Assembly (NCBI GenBank): GCA_036381495.1 | Contig: DASVCS010000118.1 | Coordinates: 45,313-109,312 of the forward strand | DNA length: 64,000 nt | Source: DASVCS01 sp036381495 | GTDB taxonomy: Bacteria > Gemmatimonadota > Gemmatimonadetes > Longimicrobiales > RSA9 | Reading direction: 5' to 3' | In this document: positions 16,740 through 24,598 of the stretch, piece after piece | Layout: each line of letters starts with the position of its first letter | Position numbering within the stretch: the stretch's first letter is position 1 | Notes under the pieces: generated by a model | Databases searched by the model: none | What the model saw: the letters and a program-made list of their open reading frames with translations, nothing else | What the model was told of the DNA's origin: nothing | Position numbers and translations under genes: made by a program

Positions 16740-17098
16740 GCGAGGAGCCGATCGTACGCAAGGAATACTACTCGATCACCGAGGTGTGCGAGCTTGTCGA
16801 CTTGAAGCCGCACGTGCTGCGGTACTGGGAGAGTCAGTTCCCGGCGCTCAACCCGTCGAAGAATCGCTCGGGCAACCGGGTGTACCGACGCAAGGAGATC
16901 GAGCTCGTCCTGCTGGTCAAGCGACTCCTGTACGAGGAGAAGTACACGATCGAGGGTGCGCGCCGGAAGCTGGACCAACTCCGCAAGGGCGGGGAACTGG
17001 CGGCGGAAGCCGAGCGGGCGCTCAACGGCGAGATGATCGCGCTGCTCCGAGACGAGCTGCGCCGCGTTCGCGACGTCCTCACGCCCGCCGGCTCCTGA
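16736..17098 (+). CDS. MerR-family transcriptional regulator
   Basis: The 120-residue protein has an N-terminal MerR winged helix (YYSITEVCELVDLKPHVLRYWE, split at residues 9-30; then NRVYRRKEIELVL) and a short helical C-terminal part without a metal-binding cysteine motif. It is probably a stand-alone DNA-binding regulator of the operon or of envelope functions, but the target is not known. ATG 16736 overlaps the gpsA stop; the gene ends one nucleotide into surE. Confidence 0.88.
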   Translation: MSEEPIVRKEYYSITEVCELVDLKPHVLRYWESQFPALNPSKNRSGNRVYRRKEIELVLLVKRLLYEEKYTIEGARRKLDQLRKGGELAAEAERALNGEMIALLRDELRRVRDVLTPAGS

Positions 17099-17844
17099 TG
17101 CGGATCCTGGTGACGAACGACGATGGCCACCTGGCGATCGGGCTGCGCACGCTCGCGGACGCCGCCCGCCGCATCGGCGACGTCCACGTCGTCGCGCCGG
17201 ACCGCGAACAGAGCGCGACGAGTCATTCACTGACACTGCATTATCCGCTGCGGGCGCGGCAAACCGAGGACGGCGTCTGGATCGTGGACGGTACGCCCAC
17301 GGATTGCATTGTCCTGGCGCTCGGCGAATTGCTCCCCGAGCGGCCGGACGTGGTGCTGTCGGGTGTGAACCACGGCGCGAACCTGGGCGATGACGTCCTC
17401 TACTCGGGGACCGTCGCGGCGGCGATGGAGGCGACGATCCTGGGGATCCCGGCCATCGCGCTCTCCTACGCGGGCCGCGACAGTGAGGGCATTGGCGCGT
17501 GGACGGACGTCCTCGCGGGACTGCTCAGGCAGCTCATCCGTGAGGACTTCCCCGCAGAGACGCTGCTCAACATCAACCTGCCGCCCATCCCGCCCGATGC
17601 GGTGCAGGGCGTCCGCACGACCACGCTCGGCCGGCGGGCGTACGTGGATTCACTGACGCGGGCACGCGATCCCAGCGGGAGAGAGTACTTCTGGATCGGC
17701 GGCGGAGAGAGCCGCTGGTGGGGCGGCCCCGAGTCCGATTTCCGAGCGGTGCACTCGGATTGCGTGTCGATCACGCCGCTCCACCTCGACCTGACCAGCT
17801 ACCGGCTGATGAAGGAGATTGACGCGTGGAACCTTCGGGTCTGA
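17098..17844 (+). CDS. surE: 5'-nucleotidase SurE
   Basis: The 248-residue metal-dependent survival-protein phosphatase removes 5' (and some 3') phosphates from nucleotides. Metal-ligand motifs are present: ILVTNDDG at residues 3-10, the serine in APDREQSATSHS, and SGVNHGANLG. It is paired with pcm as in many proteobacteria, where the two support stationary-phase survival. ATG 17098 shares its A with the merR stop codon. Confidence 0.95.
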   Translation: MRILVTNDDGHLAIGLRTLADAARRIGDVHVVAPDREQSATSHSLTLHYPLRARQTEDGVWIVDGTPTDCIVLALGELLPERPDVVLSGVNHGANLGDDVLYSGTVAAAMEATILGIPAIALSYAGRDSEGIGAWTDVLAGLLRQLIREDFPAETLLNINLPPIPPDAVQGVRTTTLGRRAYVDSLTRARDPSGREYFWIGGGESRWWGGPESDFRAVHSDCVSITPLHLDLTSYRLMKEIDAWNLRV

Positions 17845-18488
17845 GCGACGGCCGCTTCGAGCGGTTGCGTCGTCAGTTGATCGAGACGATCCGCGAGCGC
17901 GGGATCGATGACCTCGAGGTGCTCGAAGCGTTCGACCGCGTGCCGCGCCACCTGTTCGTCCCGGACGCCGTGCAGCACCGCGCGTACGAGGATGCGCCGC
18001 TGCCGATCGGTTACGCGCAGACGGCGTCGCAGCCGTCGATCCAGGCGCTGTACCTCCAGACCCTGCGACTCGGGCCGCAGGACCGCGTCCTCGAGATCGG
18101 CACCGGGAGCGGCTATCAAACGGCGCTGCTCGCCCACCTCGCGGGGCACGTCTACTCGGTGGAACGCATCCGGGAACTCTCCGTGCGCGCTCGCGCGGTG
18201 CTCGACAGCCTGCGCATCTCGAACGTGGCGCTGCTGGTCGGTGATGGAAGCATCGGCTGGTCCCGCTACGCGCCGTTCGATGCGATCCTCGTCGCCGCCG
18301 CCGCGCCCGCCGCGCCGCCCGCGCTGCTCGACCAGCTCGCGCCCGGCGGCCGCATGTTGATCCCGATCGGTGGCCGCGACGAGCAGCGCCTGACGCTCTT
18401 CCGCCGGACGCCGGACGGGATCGAGAGCGAGGATGTGGGCGGCTGCCTCTTCGTGCCACTCGTCGGCCGCTTCGGCTGGCCGACATGA
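17826..18488 (+). CDS. pcm: protein-L-isoaspartate O-methyltransferase
   Basis: The 220-residue enzyme methylates isoaspartyl residues in damaged proteins. It shows VPRHLFVPDAVQHRAYED, the PIGYAQTASQP substrate loop, SAM motif I VLEIGTGSGYQTALLA, and LAPGGRMLIPIG. The GTG start at 17826 overlaps surE by 19 nt, so the two are coupled. It is the last gene of the operon that begins at 12534. Confidence 0.94.
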   Translation: MEPSGLSDGRFERLRRQLIETIRERGIDDLEVLEAFDRVPRHLFVPDAVQHRAYEDAPLPIGYAQTASQPSIQALYLQTLRLGPQDRVLEIGTGSGYQTALLAHLAGHVYSVERIRELSVRARAVLDSLRISNVALLVGDGSIGWSRYAPFDAILVAAAAPAAPPALLDQLAPGGRMLIPIGGRDEQRLTLFRRTPDGIESEDVGGCLFVPLVGRFGWPT

Positions 18489-18643
18489 CCGTGGCACCAC
18501 CACGGGATCGGCGAGGAGGCTCGGAGGCGATGTGCCGCGCCGGCGCGCCGCGTGCTGCGGGACCGCGCGACTCTTTCGTCCCGGTGGGGTGATCCTTATC
18601 TTGCCCCCGACGCCGAGACACGAACAGCGAGCGGGAGCACGCC

Positions 18644-19252
18644 ATGCCAGAGCAGACCGGGCCGGGGCCGGAGCGTCGTTATCTCCCGCCCGTCTTCACG
18701 CGGTGGACCGGATCCACACAGGCCGCGCCCCCGGGCGAGCGGGCGGCGCCGCCGTTCATTCCGGAGGCCGGCGCGCGGCCCGACCGGCGCACGCCGGACC
18801 CACTCGAAGCGGCCTCGGCGCTCCCGGTCCGCGAGCCCGTGTCGGATCCGTTCGCTGATCGGGCGTCGATCGTCGATGCGGCGCCCGGCTTCGAATCGGA
18901 ACCCGCCGCCGGCCCCGCGGAACCGGCCTCGGCCGGCAGCCCGCCGTTGTCCTCGGACGGTCTGCGGACGGACCCCGTGGGCGGCGTGTCGGACGACCCG
19001 TTCGCGGACCCCGTCGGCGTGGCATCGATCCCGCCCGCCGATGTCGCCGCGCTCCCGATGCTCGATGACCCGCTGACCCCGGCGGCCGGGAGCGGGGCGG
19101 TCATCGAACTCGCCGATCGCCTCGAGCGCATCGCCGCGCGGCTCCGCAGCGAGGGCGCCGCGGCGCTCGGACCGGGCCTCACCGGGAGCGACCGGCTGGA
19201 TGCCATCCTGACCGGGCTCCTGGCCGGCTACCTGGCCGGGCGCGATGGATAA
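18644..19252 (+). CDS. Pro/Ala-rich hypothetical protein
   Basis: The 202-residue protein is largely low-complexity (Pro, Ala, Asp, Gly) and probably disordered through residue 150. A short amphipathic helix follows (IELADRLERIAARLR) and then a hydrophobic stretch (LDAILTGLLAGYLAG). No signal peptide or known domain is visible. It overlaps apt by 8 nt, which supports real translation. I do not recognise its function. Confidence 0.55.
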   Translation: MPEQTGPGPERRYLPPVFTRWTGSTQAAPPGERAAPPFIPEAGARPDRRTPDPLEAASALPVREPVSDPFADRASIVDAAPGFESEPAAGPAEPASAGSPPLSSDGLRTDPVGGVSDDPFADPVGVASIPPADVAALPMLDDPLTPAAGSGAVIELADRLERIAARLRSEGAAALGPGLTGSDRLDAILTGLLAGYLAGRDG

Positions 19253-19799
19253 TGCCATCCGCGACCCGCTCGCGGAGCACGTCCGCGCGTGCATCCGCGA
19301 TGTGCCCGACTTCCCGCAACCGGGGATCCTTTTCAAGGACATCACGCCGCTCCTCGCCGATGCCGAGACGTTCGCGGCCGTCGTCCGTCGCCTCGCGGAT
19401 CCCTTCGCGGACCGCGCCATCGACCAGGTGGTCGGCATCGAGGCGCGCGGCTTCATCTTCGCCGCGCCCGTGGCGCTCGCGCTCGGCAGCGGCTTCGTCC
19501 CGATCCGCAAGCCCCGCAAGCTGCCGTACCGCACCGTCCGCGTCGAATACGCGCTCGAATACGGCACGGACGCGCTCGAAGCCCACGAGGACGCGATCCG
19601 CCCCGGCCAGCGCGTGCTGGTCGTTGACGACGTCCTGGCCACCGGCGGCACCGCGGCCGCAGCCGCCGACCTCGTCGAGCGACTGGGCGGCACGGTCGCC
19701 GGGATGGCGTTCGTCGCGGAGCTCTCGTTCCTGGAGGGGCGGGCACGGCTGCGTGGCCGGCCTGTCGAGTCGGTCGTGACGTTCGACGAAGGGGAATGA
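19245..19799 (+). CDS. apt: adenine phosphoribosyltransferase
   Basis: The 184-residue purine-salvage enzyme makes AMP from adenine and PRPP. It shows the N-terminal PDFPQPGILFKDITPLL block, VVGIEARGFIFAAPVALAL, and the PRPP-binding loop VLVVDDVLATGGT. Length and motif order are typical. It begins inside the end of the preceding hypothetical gene. Confidence 0.96.
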   Translation: MDNAIRDPLAEHVRACIRDVPDFPQPGILFKDITPLLADAETFAAVVRRLADPFADRAIDQVVGIEARGFIFAAPVALALGSGFVPIRKPRKLPYRTVRVEYALEYGTDALEAHEDAIRPGQRVLVVDDVLATGGTAAAAADLVERLGGTVAGMAFVAELSFLEGRARLRGRPVESVVTFDEGE

Positions 19800-19800
19800 A

Positions 19801-19958
19801 GGGCGGTCGGCTCCGAAACCAGTGGCACGGAGCCGCTCGACACGCACGGACCGCTGCGATGAGAGCATTTCCTCCGCCGGTTCGGTGCTGCGTGGCCGCC
19901 CTCGACGCAGTTGCGGCCGCCGTGCACGACTCCGAAGTGATACGGCAACCGCTCTAAA
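19801..19958 (-). repeat. dispersed intergenic repeat, family A
   Basis: Read on the minus strand this element begins GAGCGGTTGCCGTATCACTT and ends near the CGGCTCC block at 19801-19815. The inner 37 nt (19864-19900) match 26401-26437 at 34 positions by eye, and 19924-19954 match 12242-12272. Confidence 0.6.
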
Positions 19959-19978
19959 TCAGGCAGGATGCGGCTGCA

Positions 19979-20515
19979 ATGAGCGAGCCCCACCGGACGC
20001 GGCGCCCCATCACGGCGCGGGTCGAAGCCACGGGCGCGGAAGCGAAGGAGCGAGGGCGGTCGGAGGCGGCGTTGCGCGAGGCGTTCTCGCGCTGGGCGAC
20101 GGGCGTCGCCGTCGTCGCTGCGCGCGACGGGACGACGACCTACGCGATCACCGCGACGGCGTTCCTCCCCGTCTCCATCGATCCGCCGCGTGTCCTCGTC
20201 TCGATCAACCCGAATGCGACGGTGCTGCCGTTCCTCCAGGAGGAGGGTGCGGAGTTCGGCGTGAGCGTGCTGGCGGAGGACCAGCGGCGGCTCGCGAGCA
20301 TTTTCGCGGACACGGGCCCACTCGCGCAGATGTACTTCCCCCGGGGCGGCGACCCCGTACTCCCCGACGCACTCGCCGCGTTCACGTGCCGCGTCACACG
20401 CCGGGACCTCGTGGGCGACCACACCCTGGTCATCGGCGAGGTCGTGCGCATCGCCGTCGGGCCCGACCGGCGGCCGCTGCTCTACTTCCGGCGGGAGTAC
20501 GGGACGCTGGGGTAG
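19979..20515 (+). CDS. flavin reductase family protein
   Basis: The 178-residue protein has the flavin-reductase-like split-barrel fold: FSRWATGVAVVAA, TATAFLPVSIDPPRVLVSIN (in pieces), SVLAEDQRRLASIF and a HTLVIGEVV strand. Such proteins bind FMN and supply reduced flavin to a monooxygenase partner or act on small molecules. No partner oxygenase is nearby. The first 35 residues are basic and not conserved; a later start cannot be excluded. Confidence 0.8.
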   Translation: MSEPHRTRRPITARVEATGAEAKERGRSEAALREAFSRWATGVAVVAARDGTTTYAITATAFLPVSIDPPRVLVSINPNATVLPFLQEEGAEFGVSVLAEDQRRLASIFADTGPLAQMYFPRGGDPVLPDALAAFTCRVTRRDLVGDHTLVIGEVVRIAVGPDRRPLLYFRREYGTLG

Positions 20516-20553
20516 AAGACCGGCGCGATCGCGGACGCGCCGTGGCCGCCGGG

Positions 20554-20582
20554 TTGAGCAGGGCAGGCCATTCCGCTAAATT
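20554..20582 (+). promoter_or_regulatory. promoter for tRNA-Arg
   Basis: TTGAGC at 20554-20559, a 17-bp spacer and TAAATT at 20577-20582 end 11 bp before the tRNA gene, the spacing expected for a tRNA promoter. Confidence 0.6.
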
Positions 20583-20593
20583 TCATCGGACTC

Positions 20594-20669
20594 GCCCCCG
20601 TAGCTCAGGCGGATAGAGCGGCGGTTTCCTAAACCGTGTCATGCGCAGGTTCGAGTCCTGCCGGGGGCA
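20594..20669 (+). tRNA. tRNA-Arg (anticodon CCU)
   Basis: The 76-nt gene folds as a cloverleaf: acceptor GCCCCCG pairs with CGGGGGC (20662-20668), the D-arm carries GCTC...GAGC with an A at the Arg-specific D-loop position, the anticodon loop is TTCCTAA giving CCU, and the T-arm is GCAGG TTCGAGT CCTGC. It decodes AGG. The 3' CCA is not encoded. Confidence 0.95.
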
Positions 20670-20699
20670 TCCTCAAGGACAGTCAGTGCAACGACTTAT

Positions 20700-20735
20700 G
20701 AAGAACGGGTCGGCCTACGGGCCGGCCCGTTCTTC
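20700..20735 (+). terminator. strong hairpin downstream of tRNA-Arg
   Basis: Sixteen base pairs (20700-20715 with 20720-20735, one G-T wobble) close a TACG loop. It lies 30 bp after the tRNA and between it and the convergent glycosyltransferase, so it may serve both. There is no long T-run. Confidence 0.65.
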
Positions 20736-20754
20736 GTGATGTATCACTCTTGTA

Positions 20755-21594
20755 TCATTCCGTAAGCGGGCGTACGCGGCGGTGGAGCGCGCGCAGGCTG
20801 CGGTCCGGAACGCCGCCGCGGTGCGCGCGTGGGCCGTGCCACCGGTGGATCAGGAGCTTACGGCACTCCCGTCGCACACGGCGCGACGACGAGCCCGCGG
20901 CCACCTTCCGGTAGAGCCGCAGGCAGCTCCGCTGCATCAGAAGGTGGTCGCGGCTCAAACTGCCGTCGTGCACGCGAATCCGGGTCAGCGGCTCGATGAT
21001 GGCGACGGGCTCGCTCTCGCGGCGCAGGCGGATCCAGAGGTCGAGATCCTCGCAGCCGGTCAGGTACGGATCGAAACCGCCCATGCGCTCGAGCAATGCG
21101 CGGCGCACGACCACGGCGGAGGTCGTGATGCCGGGCTTCAGTCCGATCGCATCGAGCAGGGCCGCGCCGCCGAACGGGACGGAGTCGTCATATTGGCCGA
21201 GCGAACGGCCGGCCGGATCGATCTGCCACAGGCGCGTATAGCACCAGTCGGCTTCCGGCCGATTGGCCAGCGCGGCGACCTGAGCCTCGAGCTTTCCGGG
21301 CATCCAGATATCATCGTGGTCCAGGAACGCCACGTACTCGCCACGGGCGTGTCCGATGCCGATATTGCGGGCGACGGCGGGCGATCCAGAGCGTTCCGCA
21401 CCTACCAGGCGGATCTTGGGATCACCCAGGCCGGCGACGTATTCAGCGGTCCCGTCCGTAGAGCCGTCGTCCACGACGATCAGCTCCCAATGCGCGTAGG
21501 TCTGCGCCCGCACGGATTCGATCGTCTCGCGTAGCAGCCGCAGCCGGTTGTACGTGGGGATCACGACGGAGAGCAGGGGCGGTGGCGTGGCCAT
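20755..21594 (-). CDS. family 2 glycosyltransferase
   Basis: The 279-residue protein is a GT-A fold glycosyltransferase. Visible are LSVVIPTYNRLRLLRETIESV, the nucleotide-binding VVDDGSTDGT, and the metal-binding region AFLDHDDIWMPGKLEAQ, followed by CEDLDLWIRLR. The sugar and acceptor are unknown; cell-surface polysaccharide or glycoprotein synthesis is usual. ATG 21594 is chosen because it directly precedes the first conserved strand. The last 40 residues are unusually Arg/His-rich. It is the only minus-strand gene between 7 and 24 kb. Confidence 0.87.
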   Translation of the reverse strand: MATPPPLLSVVIPTYNRLRLLRETIESVRAQTYAHWELIVVDDGSTDGTAEYVAGLGDPKIRLVGAERSGSPAVARNIGIGHARGEYVAFLDHDDIWMPGKLEAQVAALANRPEADWCYTRLWQIDPAGRSLGQYDDSVPFGGAALLDAIGLKPGITTSAVVVRRALLERMGGFDPYLTGCEDLDLWIRLRRESEPVAIIEPLTRIRVHDGSLSRDHLLMQRSCLRLYRKVAAGSSSRRVRRECRKLLIHRWHGPRAHRGGVPDRSLRALHRRVRPLTE

Positions 21595-21700
21595 GGGAAG
21601 CAGTGTAATGCACGGCCCGGCCAGGTACAACGGAGCTGACCGCGATCGGTTGCGGAGATCCGCCCGCCCACGCATTCGGAAGATCAACGGAGCAGCGCAT

Positions 21701-21741
21701 TACACGAAACGGAGTCGCCTGGCGCGGCTCCGTTTCGTGTA
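21701..21741. promoter_or_regulatory. 14-bp palindrome between divergent genes
   Basis: Arms 21701-21714 and 21728-21741 are perfect inverted copies (TACACGAAACGGAG) around a 13-nt centre. It lies in the 236-bp space between the divergent glycosyltransferase and TPM genes and could be an operator or a leader hairpin. Confidence 0.45.
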
Positions 21742-21830
21742 TTGTAGGCCTGATGGCCCCGCGCGGGCGGGGGCGGGCTGGCTCCGATCCTGCAACGTCG
21801 CACGGCACGCACGAGCCACGGGAGCTGCGT

Positions 21831-22796
21831 ATGCCCTCCACGCCCGCCGGCAGTGGAGCCCCGAGTCCGGAGCGCGACGCCGCGCGTATACACCGGCGTG
21901 CCGTCGCGGCCCGTCGTGGCGAGTCCGGCGGCATCCATCCCGTCCGGCAGGCGCTGCGCGCGATCGTCCCGCTCGTACTCCTCCTCATCCCCGCGGCCGC
22001 CCGGGCGCAGGTCGAGCTGCCGCAACCCGTGGGCTACGTCAACGACTTCGCGGGCGTGATCCCCGAGGAGCGCGAGCGCCAGATCGAGCGGATCGCGGCG
22101 GAGGTCCGCGCCAAATCGGGCGGCGAGATCGTGGTCGTGACGCTGCCGTCGTTGGAGGGTCGGACGCGGGACGAGGTCGCGCTCCAGATCGGCCGGGAGT
22201 GGCGCGTGGGCAAGAAGGGGCCGCCGGGGGATCCGACGCGGAACACGGGCGTCGTGGTGCTGGTCGTGCCGAAGGAGACGGCACCGGACGGCCGGGGGCA
22301 GCTCAAGATCGAGACGGGGACGGGGACGACGCGGTTCATCACGGCGGCGCAGGCCGGTCGGATCGCGGACACGTACATGCTCCCCGATTTCCGGCGGGGC
22401 GACTACGGTGCGGGCATTCTGCGGGGCGTCGTGGCGCTCGGCGCGGCGTATGCGGAGGAGTTCGGCTTCCAGTTGACCGGCGAGGCGCCACCGCCGCCCG
22501 AGCGGGAGGGGGAGCGGGAGCCGGGCGGCGCGCCGGCGGCGGGCGTGATCTTCCTGATCCTCTTCGCCGCGATCGTCCTGCTCTCGATCCTCCGCCGCGG
22601 CGGCCGGCGTGGCCGACGCGGCCGGCGGCGCGGGTTCCGTGGGCCGTGGATCCTGCCGTTCCCGATGGGCGGCGGCCACCGTGGAGGGTGGGGCGGATTC
22701 GGTGGGGGATTCGGGGGGTTCGGCGGCGGGGGTGGATTCGGCGGCTTCGGGGGTGGAGGCGGGTTCGGCGGCGGCGGCGCGGGCCGGAGCTGGTGA
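21831..22796 (+). CDS. TPM-domain membrane protein (YgcG family)
   Basis: The protein (321 residues from ATG 21831) has a long basic N-terminus, a signal-type hydrophobic segment ending PAAARAQ, a TPM domain (VNDFAGVIPEERERQIERIA to DYGAGILRGVVALG), a membrane helix (AAGVIFLILFAAIVLLSIL) and a tail of Gly/Phe/Trp repeats (GGFGG units). TPM proteins are envelope-associated with possible phosphatase or chaperone-like roles, and commonly pair with LemA, encoded two genes downstream. The true start may be later, closer to the signal segment (near residue 40). Confidence 0.82.
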   Translation: MPSTPAGSGAPSPERDAARIHRRAVAARRGESGGIHPVRQALRAIVPLVLLLIPAAARAQVELPQPVGYVNDFAGVIPEERERQIERIAAEVRAKSGGEIVVVTLPSLEGRTRDEVALQIGREWRVGKKGPPGDPTRNTGVVVLVVPKETAPDGRGQLKIETGTGTTRFITAAQAGRIADTYMLPDFRRGDYGAGILRGVVALGAAYAEEFGFQLTGEAPPPPEREGEREPGGAPAAGVIFLILFAAIVLLSILRRGGRRGRRGRRRGFRGPWILPFPMGGGHRGGWGGFGGGFGGFGGGGGFGGFGGGGGFGGGGAGRSW

Positions 22797-22806
22797 GGAG
22801 CGCGAG

Positions 22807-23538
22807 ATGAAGGATCCTCGGCAGGCGGCGCGTGAATTCGCCGGCGCGCTCGCCGCGACCCTCGGCGATCGGCTGCGGAGCGTCGTGCTCTACGGCTCGG
22901 TGGCCCGAGGCGAGGCGGTGCCGGGCGTGAGCGACATCAACGTCCTGGTCCTCCTCGACCGCATCGATCCGGCGGCGCTCCGGACCGCCGCGCCGGCCGC
23001 CCGCCGGTGGGCGGATGCGGGCAACACGGCGCCGCTGCTGATGGCGTGGTCCGAATGGCGGCGCGCGTCCGATTCGTTCGCCGTCGAGTTCGCGGACATG
23101 CGCGACGCCCATGAGGTGTTGCACGGCGATGACCCGCTGGACGGCCTCAGCATCGAGCCGACGGCGCTCCGGCTCCAGACGGAGCGCGAGCTGCGGGGGA
23201 AGCTGCTCCAGCTTCGTGAAGGCATGCTCCTCGCCGGCGAGCGGCGCCGCGAAATCGGGCGCCTGCTCATGCTCGCGCTCCCCTCGTTCGTGACCTATTT
23301 CCGCGCCGTGCTCCGCCTGGCCGGGCGGCCCGCACCGCTCCGGAGCGAATCGGCCATCGAAGAGGCGGCGGCGCTCGTCGAGGCCGATCCCGCGCCATTC
23401 CTCGACGTCTGGCGGGCGCGGGTGCGGCGCGTGCCGCCCTCGGTTCCGCTCGATGCTCCGCTCGTCACGGGCTACTACGCCCTCGCTGAACGGACGGCCG
23501 GCTACGTGGACGCGCTGGCGCAGGAGAGGGAAGAATGA
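22807..23538 (+). CDS. nucleotidyltransferase-domain protein
   Basis: The 243-residue protein begins with a minimal nucleotidyltransferase fold: VVLYGSVARGEAVPGVSDIN (residues 26-45). In the usual GSx10DxD metal site the second Asp is replaced by Asn, which would weaken or abolish catalysis. The C-terminal half is helical and of HEPN-like character but no RxxxxH motif stands out. It lies between the TPM and LemA genes, overlapping lemA by 4 nt, an unusual insertion into that pair. Function unknown. Confidence 0.75.
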   Translation: MKDPRQAAREFAGALAATLGDRLRSVVLYGSVARGEAVPGVSDINVLVLLDRIDPAALRTAAPAARRWADAGNTAPLLMAWSEWRRASDSFAVEFADMRDAHEVLHGDDPLDGLSIEPTALRLQTERELRGKLLQLREGMLLAGERRREIGRLLMLALPSFVTYFRAVLRLAGRPAPLRSESAIEEAAALVEADPAPFLDVWRARVRRVPPSVPLDAPLVTGYYALAERTAGYVDALAQEREE

Positions 23539-24152
23539 AACGGGATCCGTACGACCGCCTCCGCGCGCGCGCCGCGACGAGCGCGCTCCTTATCGCCCTC
23601 GCACTGCTCCCGGCGTGCGGTTACAACCGCATCCAGGCGCTGGATGAGCGGGTCGCGGAGACGCGGGGGAACATCGAGGCCGAGCTGATGCGACGCAACG
23701 ACCTGATCCCCAACCTGGTCGCGACCGTGGACCAGGCGGCCCGGTTCGAACGGGAGACGTTCACGCAGGTAGCCGAGGCCCGGTCCGGCCTCACGCAGGC
23801 GCGCGAGCGCGTCGCCCGCGCCGTCCAGGGCCAGGCACCGCCCGAAGAGCTGGCGGGCGCGAACGCGGCGCTGAGCGAGAACCTGCGGCTCTTCCTCAAC
23901 GTCGCCGTCGAGGCCTATCCGACGCTCCGCGCAAACCGGAATTTCATCGCGCTCCAGGACGAGCTGACGGCCACGGAGAACCGCATCGCGGTCGCGCGGC
24001 GGGACTACAACGAGGCGGTCCGGACCTACAACACCTACATCCGGCAATTCCCGCAGGTGATCACCGCTCGCGTGATCGGCGCGGAGCCGTACGAGCCGTT
24101 CGAGGCGCCGGCAGGGGTGGAACGGCCGCCGACGGTCGAGTTCGAGCGGTAG
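23535..24152 (+). CDS. lemA: LemA family protein, probable lipoprotein
   Basis: The 205-residue protein has a signal segment ending ALLPACGYNRIQ (lipobox-like, Cys28) and the LemA helical bundle: RRNDLIPNLVATVDQAARFERETFTQVAEAR (residues 53-83), ENLRLFLNVAVEAYPTLRAN and NFIALQDELTATENRIAVARRDYNEAV. LemA proteins are envelope-anchored with unknown biochemical role and occur with TPM proteins, as here. Its stop codon is 7 bp from a detached nadE 3' end. Confidence 0.9.
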   Translation: MKRDPYDRLRARAATSALLIALALLPACGYNRIQALDERVAETRGNIEAELMRRNDLIPNLVATVDQAARFERETFTQVAEARSGLTQARERVARAVQGQAPPEELAGANAALSENLRLFLNVAVEAYPTLRANRNFIALQDELTATENRIAVARRDYNEAVRTYNTYIRQFPQVITARVIGAEPYEPFEAPAGVERPPTVEFER

Positions 24153-24159
24153 CGGGGCC

Positions 24160-24252
24160 TCACACCCCGCGATACCGGGACGTGATCGGCAGCCGGCGGT
24201 CCTTGCCGAAGGCGCGGGGCGTGATCTTGACGCCGGGCGGCGCCTGGCGGCG
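24160..24252 (-). pseudogene. detached 3' end of nadE (93 bp), candidate island boundary
   Basis: Read on the minus strand this encodes the last 30 residues of NadE (RRQAPPGVKITPR through the SRYRGV terminus) plus stop. It matches 30942-31034 at 90 of 93 positions; all three differences are synonymous. Upstream sequence has no nadE similarity, so this is a remnant, in direct orientation to the intact gene. It abuts lemA convergently, the place where an undisturbed nadE would end. Confidence 0.88.
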
Positions 24253-24598
24253 GGTGGCGGATGGTGCACCAGAGGGTCGGAGCTTCTGGGTGCTCGATCG
24301 GCGGCACCGCCCACGGGCCCACGGGAGCGCTGCATGAGTGCCGCACGCGCGCCGTGCGAGCGCTACGCGGGGGCGTTTGCGGTCATTGCGTTCAAATGAA
24401 TGCTTGGACCTGCCCCGATTCCGTGGACGGTTAACTATTTGGGTTTGAATGGTTGATTTCTTTCCCTCCTTCCCACCGGGGGAGTTCGAACGCCGGAGCG
24501 CCGCAGGCGCGGAGGCGACGTTGACGGGCCCGCCGAAGGTTGCCCCGCTCGTGAACCCGCGCGGCGCCGACCCCGGGACGGCCCAGCGGTATCTCGAC

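Noticed and set aside
20594..20735. tRNA-Arg as an integration site
   Set aside because: tRNA-Arg 3' ends are common attachment sites, but no second copy of the tRNA 3' end and no integrase was seen nearby; the downstream hairpin fits a terminator.
22680..22790. Tandem DNA repeat in the TPM gene
   Set aside because: The repetition encodes a Gly/Phe-rich tail normal for TPM proteins and needs no separate explanation.
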